Positions 60,061-64,000 of a stretch of 64,000 nt of DNA are shown here, piece after piece. Under the pieces are notes generated by a model. The model had not been told where the DNA came from. It made no database searches and was given only the letters and a program-made list of their open reading frames with translations. Every line of letters begins with the position of its first letter. Positions within the stretch are counted from its first letter, which is position 1. The stretch comes from Pseudomonas sp. B20(2017) (GTDB taxonomy: Bacteria > Pseudomonadota > Gammaproteobacteria > Pseudomonadales > Pseudomonadaceae). The stretch covers positions 310,001 to 374,000 of the forward strand of contig NZ_NEJP01000003.1 in the NCBI RefSeq assembly GCF_002113125.1, written 5' to 3'. Both the position numbers and the translations under genes were made by a program.

Positions 60061-60845
60061 TTTCTCTGCACCTGAAAAAACTCCCGGCGACCCGGGAAAT
60101 CAGCCTGCTGATCCTCGCCTATCTGTACGTGCCGATCCTGGTGTTGATCGCCTACAGCTTCAACGCCAACCGCTCGGCGACGGTGTGGACCGAGTTCTCG
60201 TTCGCCTGGTACGGACGGATCCTGGCCAACCCGTCGATCCAGACGGCGGCGCTGAACTCGATCATCGTCGCCACCATCGCCACCGTGTGCGCCACGGCGA
60301 TTGCGCTGCTCGCGGCGCTGGCGACTTACCGGCCGTTCTACGGACAGAAAATGGTCGAGGGCGGGATCAACCTGCCGCTGATCCTGCCGGAGATCGTCAC
60401 CGCCGTGGCTACCCTGCTGCTGTTCATGGCGCTGGGGATCAAGCTCGGGCTGATGACCGTGATCGTCGCACACATCGGCTTCTGCATTCCGTTCGCCTAC
60501 CTGCCAATTCGCGCACGCCTGAACGATCTGGACAAGAGCCTGCTGGAGGCCGCCAACGATCTGTACGCCAATCCGTGGCAGGTCTTTCGCCGCGTGACCT
60601 TGCCACTGCTGTGGCCGGCGGTGTTGTCCGGTTCGGTGCTGGCGTTCGTGGTCAGCCTCGACGATTTCATCATGACCTTCTTCGTCGCCGGGCCCGGTTC
60701 GACCACGTTGCCGGTGTACATCTTCTCGGCAATCAAGGCTGGCGTGACGCCGGAGATCAACGCGATTTCAACCCTGATGCTGGTGATTTCCATCGTGCTC
60801 GTGGTGCTGGCCTTCTGGCTCGGCCAACGCGGCAAACAACAATAA
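60057..60845 (+). CDS. Polyamine-type ABC permease (PotC-like)
   Basis: A 262-residue permease with six helices and the EAA loop EAANDLYANPWQVFRRVTLP. It completes the PotB/PotC pair. The early segment YLYVPILVLIAYSFNANRSA is typical of PotC. It is followed after 15 bases by the binding-protein gene. Confidence 0.9.
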   Translation: MISLHLKKLPATREISLLILAYLYVPILVLIAYSFNANRSATVWTEFSFAWYGRILANPSIQTAALNSIIVATIATVCATAIALLAALATYRPFYGQKMVEGGINLPLILPEIVTAVATLLLFMALGIKLGLMTVIVAHIGFCIPFAYLPIRARLNDLDKSLLEAANDLYANPWQVFRRVTLPLLWPAVLSGSVLAFVVSLDDFIMTFFVAGPGSTTLPVYIFSAIKAGVTPEINAISTLMLVISIVLVVLAFWLGQRGKQQ

Positions 60846-60860
60846 ACCTGGAGCGCTCTC

Positions 60861-61913
60861 ATGAAATTGAAAAACATGCGTCTGGCAGTATCCGGTCTGG
60901 CCCTGAGTTGTTTCACCGCGTTCAGCGCCCACGCCGCCGAGCCTAAGGAATTGTTCTTCTACAACTGGACCGATTACTACCCGGTCGATCTGCTGGCCAA
61001 GTTCGAAAAAGAGACCGGGATCAAGGTCACCATGGACGGCTACGACAGCAACGAAACCCTGCTCGCCAAGTTACAGGCCGGCGGCGCAGCGTATGACGTG
61101 ATCGTGCCGTCGCAGTCGATCATGCAGACGCTGATCAAGCAGGATCTGCTGCTGGAAATCGACGCCCCGACCCTGAACAACTTCCAGTACGTCAAAGGCC
61201 CGTTCCGCGACCCGAGCTTCGATCCGGGCCGCAAATTCTCGGCGCCGTATCTGTGGGGCACCACCGGTTTCTCCTATGACAGCGCCCGGGTGCCGGGCGG
61301 CAAGCTCGACGACTCGTGGAAAGAGTTCTTCGAACCGCGCAAGGAGCTGCAAGGCCAGCTCGCCGCCCTCGACACTTCCAGTAGCGTGATCAACGCCGCC
61401 AGCCATTACCTGAACGTCGACGAATGCACGGAAAACCCGCAAGACGCCAAGCGCATCCTCGAGCTGCTGCAAAAGCAGAAACCGTTTTTGAAGATGTACA
61501 GCTCCGACAACACCGTCGACCGCATGGCCTCGGGCGAAGTGATCATGATGCAGAACTGGAACGGCTCGACGGCCCGCGCCACGTTGCAGAAGAGCACCAT
61601 CAAGTACGTGTACCCGAAAGAAGGCCTGGCGATGTTCCAGGACAACTTCGCCGTACCGAAAAGCGCGCCGCATCCGGGCAACGCCAAAATCTTTATCGAC
61701 TGGATGATGAAACCGGAGAACGCGGCGGCCGTGTCCAACGCGATTGCCTATGCCAACGGCATCCAGAGCGATCAGTTGCTGGATGCGAAATGGAAGGTCA
61801 TGGACGCGATCAACATGCCCGAGGAATACGCCTCGCGGCTGCGGCCGGAGAAGGAATGCAGCAACAAGGCGCGGGAGCTGCAGGATCGGATCTGGTCGAA
61901 GCTCAAGGGTTGA
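60861..61913 (+). CDS. Polyamine-type periplasmic binding protein (PotD/PotF-like)
   Basis: A 350-residue exported protein. The signal peptide is at about 1-26, and ELFFYNWTDYYPVDLLAKFE is at the mature N-terminus. DVIVPSQSIMQTLIKQDLLL follows, the typical first lobe of PotD/PotF. It captures the substrate of the adjacent permeases. Related members bind spermidine or putrescine, but also other cationic compounds, so substrate assignment stays open. Confidence 0.9.
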   Translation: MKLKNMRLAVSGLALSCFTAFSAHAAEPKELFFYNWTDYYPVDLLAKFEKETGIKVTMDGYDSNETLLAKLQAGGAAYDVIVPSQSIMQTLIKQDLLLEIDAPTLNNFQYVKGPFRDPSFDPGRKFSAPYLWGTTGFSYDSARVPGGKLDDSWKEFFEPRKELQGQLAALDTSSSVINAASHYLNVDECTENPQDAKRILELLQKQKPFLKMYSSDNTVDRMASGEVIMMQNWNGSTARATLQKSTIKYVYPKEGLAMFQDNFAVPKSAPHPGNAKIFIDWMMKPENAAAVSNAIAYANGIQSDQLLDAKWKVMDAINMPEEYASRLRPEKECSNKARELQDRIWSKLKG

Positions 61914-61937
61914 TTGCCTGACTCAAGACCCAGTTGC

Positions 61938-62036
61938 GGCCATCGCGAGCAAGCTCGCTCCCACAGGTTTTGTGGAATGCCCGGTATTTGCAGGCAACAC
62001 AGATTCCTGTGGGAGCTGGCTTGCCACCGATGAGGC
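61938..62036. repeat. REP palindrome pair between the binding-protein and amidohydrolase genes
   Basis: Inverted units around CATCGCGAGCAAGCTCGCTCCCA and TGTGGGAGCTGGCTTGCCA. The two differ slightly from each other. The pair may uncouple the transporter genes from the amidohydrolases or stabilise the transporter mRNA. Confidence 0.85.
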
Positions 62037-62068
62037 CCGCCCAGACAACACAGAAACAGAGGTATGAA

Positions 62069-63265
62069 ATGTCCCACCCCCGCTGGCTCAGAAACATCCG
62101 CCCCTACGGTGCCCCTGCCGAAGACCTGCTGATCGAAAACGGCAAGTTCACCCAACGCCGTCCGGCCTCCAATGCTCCATTGGCCGCCACCGACATCGAC
62201 GGCCAGAACCAGCTACTCACCGCCCCGTTGGTGGAAAGCCACGTCCACCTCGACAAGACCCTGTACGGCCAACCCTGGCGCCCGAACAGCGCCGGCCCGA
62301 CGCTCAATGATTACATCAGCAACGAGCGCCGCGTCCTGCGTGAAGTCAAAGCACCGATCGCCGAACGCGCCGGTGCCCTGCTGGAAAACTGCATCGCCCG
62401 GGGTTCGCTGACCATGCGTTGCCACGTCGACATCGACCCGGAATTCGGCCTGCGTCACGTCGAGGCCATGCACCAACTGCGCAAAACCTACAACGACCTG
62501 ATCGACCTGCAACTGGTGGTGTTCCCGCAAACCGGCCTGATCAGCCGTCCCGGCACCGCCGAACTGATGCGCGAAGCCATGGCCCTGGGCGTGGAGAACG
62601 TCGGCGGGCTCGACCCGTGCGGCATCGATAACGACCCGATTGCGCAACTGGATTTCGTGTTCAGCCTGGCCGGCGACTTTCAGCGTGGCGTCGACATTCA
62701 CCTGCACGACAAAGGCGAACTGGGTCTGTGGCAAATCGCGCGGATCGCCGATTACACCGAGCGCTTCAACCTGCAAAACCGGGTGATGATCAGCCATGCC
62801 TATTGCCTGGGCATGTTGCCTTGGAGTCAGGTCAAACCCGTTGCCGAACGCCTCGCCGCGCTGGGCATTTCGCTGATGAGTTCGGCACCGGCCGATTGTG
62901 CTGTTCCGCCATTCCTGGCGCTGCGTGAGACCGGGGTCAACGTTTGCCTGGGCTCCGATGGCATCCGCGATGCGTGGTCGCCGATGGGCAATGGCGACAT
63001 GCTGGAACGGGCGATGTTGCTGGCGTTCCGTTTCGACCTGGGCAAGGACGATGAACTGGCGGCGGCATTCGACGCGGCGACCGTGAACGGTGCCCGCGCA
63101 TTGGGGATCGAGGGTTACGGCTTCGCCATCGGCAAGCCTGCGGACTTTCTGCTGATGCCGGTCGAAACCCTCGGCGAGGCTGTCGTCGCGCGGCCGGTGC
63201 GCCAGGTCTATCGCGGCGGTGAACTGATCGCCAGCGGCGGTCGCTTGCTGGGCAGCCGTCTGTGA
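62069..63265 (+). CDS. Cytosine-deaminase-like amidohydrolase
   Basis: A 398-residue amidohydrolase of the cytosine deaminase/N-isopropylammelide hydrolase type. The metal-binding HxH is in VESHVHLDKTL (near residues 57-59). The next metal ligand region is in HLHDKGELG, followed by SHAYCLG. The catalytic Asp is in CLGSDGIRDAWSPMGNGDML, which resembles the CodA motif. It deaminates or hydrolyses a ring or amide nitrogen compound. The ATG at 62069 has AGAGG upstream. Its stop overlaps the start of the next gene (GTGA), so the two hydrolases are coupled. Confidence 0.85.
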   Translation: MSHPRWLRNIRPYGAPAEDLLIENGKFTQRRPASNAPLAATDIDGQNQLLTAPLVESHVHLDKTLYGQPWRPNSAGPTLNDYISNERRVLREVKAPIAERAGALLENCIARGSLTMRCHVDIDPEFGLRHVEAMHQLRKTYNDLIDLQLVVFPQTGLISRPGTAELMREAMALGVENVGGLDPCGIDNDPIAQLDFVFSLAGDFQRGVDIHLHDKGELGLWQIARIADYTERFNLQNRVMISHAYCLGMLPWSQVKPVAERLAALGISLMSSAPADCAVPPFLALRETGVNVCLGSDGIRDAWSPMGNGDMLERAMLLAFRFDLGKDDELAAAFDAATVNGARALGIEGYGFAIGKPADFLLMPVETLGEAVVARPVRQVYRGGELIASGGRLLGSRL

Positions 63266-64000
63266 AACGGATCGGCCTGAAGGCCGGTTGCGTGGTCGGT
63301 TACGACGGCACGCAGCATGTGCTGTGGCGCGACGGCGAAGTGGTGTTTGACGGCTCGCGAATCGAGTTTGTCGGGCGTGGTTACCAAGGGCTGGTGGATC
63401 AGTGGATCGACTACGGCAATGCACTGATCGGCCCCGGCTTCATCGATCTGGATGCCCTCGGCGATCTCGACTCCACCGTACTGACCCTGGACAACGGCGA
63501 CGAACGCGCCATGGGCCGGATGTGGTCGGCGGAGTATCTGGCGGCGGGCCCGCATGAGTCGTTCAGCCCGGAAGAAGAAGTCTTCAAATACCGCTACGCC
63601 TTCACCCAGTTGATCCGCAACGGCATCACCACTGCGATGCCGATCACCTCGATGTACTACCGCGAATGGGCGGAGACCTACGACGAGTTCGCCGCTGTCG
63701 CCGACGTGGCGGGCGAACTGGGACTGCGCACCTATCTCGGCCCCTGCTACATGAGCGGCATGAGTTACTGGCGCAGCAATGGCAGTCTCGCACATCACTG
63801 GGATGAAGCCCGAGGCCTGGCCGGACTCGATGCCGCTGAACGGTTTTTCAAGGATTTCGATGGTGCGCACGCCGGGTTGATTCGCGGTGCGCTGCTGCCG
63901 GATCGCATCCAGACCTGCACCCCTGCGTTGCTGTTACGCACGGCGGCCCTCAGCCATGAGCTGAACGCACCGATGCGCCTGCATTGTTGTCAGGCCCTCG
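63262..64000 (+). CDS. Amidohydrolase family protein, 5' part (cut by window edge)
   Basis: The GTG at 63262 overlaps the preceding stop, and the frame is open to the window end (about 246 residues seen). The N-terminal small beta domain and GPGFIDLDALGD (about 57-68) fit the amidohydrolase fold. The usual metal HxH of PGFxDxHxH is replaced by DLDALGD. Later LGPCYMSGM and LHCCQAL segments resemble deaminase or chlorohydrolase-like members. The metal and the reaction are therefore uncertain. Confidence 0.8.
   Translation, partial: MKRIGLKAGCVVGYDGTQHVLWRDGEVVFDGSRIEFVGRGYQGLVDQWIDYGNALIGPGFIDLDALGDLDSTVLTLDNGDERAMGRMWSAEYLAAGPHESFSPEEEVFKYRYAFTQLIRNGITTAMPITSMYYREWAETYDEFAAVADVAGELGLRTYLGPCYMSGMSYWRSNGSLAHHWDEARGLAGLDAAERFFKDFDGAHAGLIRGALLPDRIQTCTPALLLRTAALSHELNAPMRLHCCQAL

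Noticed and set aside
58056..61913. Naming the transporter potABCD for spermidine/putrescine
   Set aside because: Family resemblance is clear, but the linked amidohydrolases make another substrate plausible, so no gene symbols were assigned.

Overview
The window looks like a chromosomal segment of a Pseudomonas of the fluorescens group. The evidence is the high GC content, the many paired REP palindromes built around GTGGGAGCGGGCTTGCCCGCGA-like cores, and gene neighbourhoods typical of that genus (cobW-cobN-chlID, cti/metH, cysI-DUF934, nfuA, yejABEF). No rRNA, tRNA, CRISPR array, prophage or insertion sequence was seen.

Layout. Positions 1-559 hold the end of an Old Yellow Enzyme-type gene. 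Positions 615-10942 are a cobalamin (B12) region: cobW-cobN-chlI/chlD read leftward from one cobalamin riboswitch, and cbtB-cbtA-cobE-cobM read rightward from a second one. The two riboswitches are separated by a roughly 0.8-kb inverted-repeat element with a hexanucleotide microsatellite. nfuA, a nonsense-interrupted acyltransferase, cti and the B12-dependent methionine synthase metH follow. Positions 19204-25533 carry housekeeping genes: DUF2970, a periplasmic binding protein, a 37-residue membrane protein, cysI, DUF934, sohB, a histidine phosphatase and an SCP2 protein.

Positions 25586-39807 look like one uptake locus: the YejABEF peptide ABC importer, two TonB-dependent receptors, and FecI/FecR-type cell-surface signalling genes, with a RES/Xre-type toxin-antitoxin pair between the receptors. 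Three transcription units here (yejA, receptor 1, receptor 2) share the motif TCTA-N8-CCTATAAAA upstream. It lies at an identical 55 bp from both receptor starts, which suggests an ECF-sigma regulon.

Positions 40106-45179 hold a HoxX-like protein with no hydrogenase genes nearby, a LysR regulator, and a fatty-acid-hydroxylase/SRPBCC fusion coupled to an SMP-30-like protein. Positions 46776-52199 form a tight six-gene operon: the stressosome module RsbR-RsbS-RsbT, an RsbX/RsbW-like fusion, a histidine kinase and a hybrid kinase/response regulator. A class II UvrA and another PAS hybrid kinase follow. Positions 57227-64000 are a GntR-controlled import and hydrolysis island: a polyamine-type ABC transporter, a cytosine-deaminase-like amidohydrolase, and a second amidohydrolase cut by the window edge.

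The strongest single observation is a complete -1 programmed frameshift signal at the chlI/chlD junction. It has an in-frame A_AAA_AAG heptamer, a 5-nt spacer and a perfect 13-bp stem-loop. It would let one mRNA make both a 333-residue AAA+ subunit and a 555-residue AAA+/VWA chelatase subunit.
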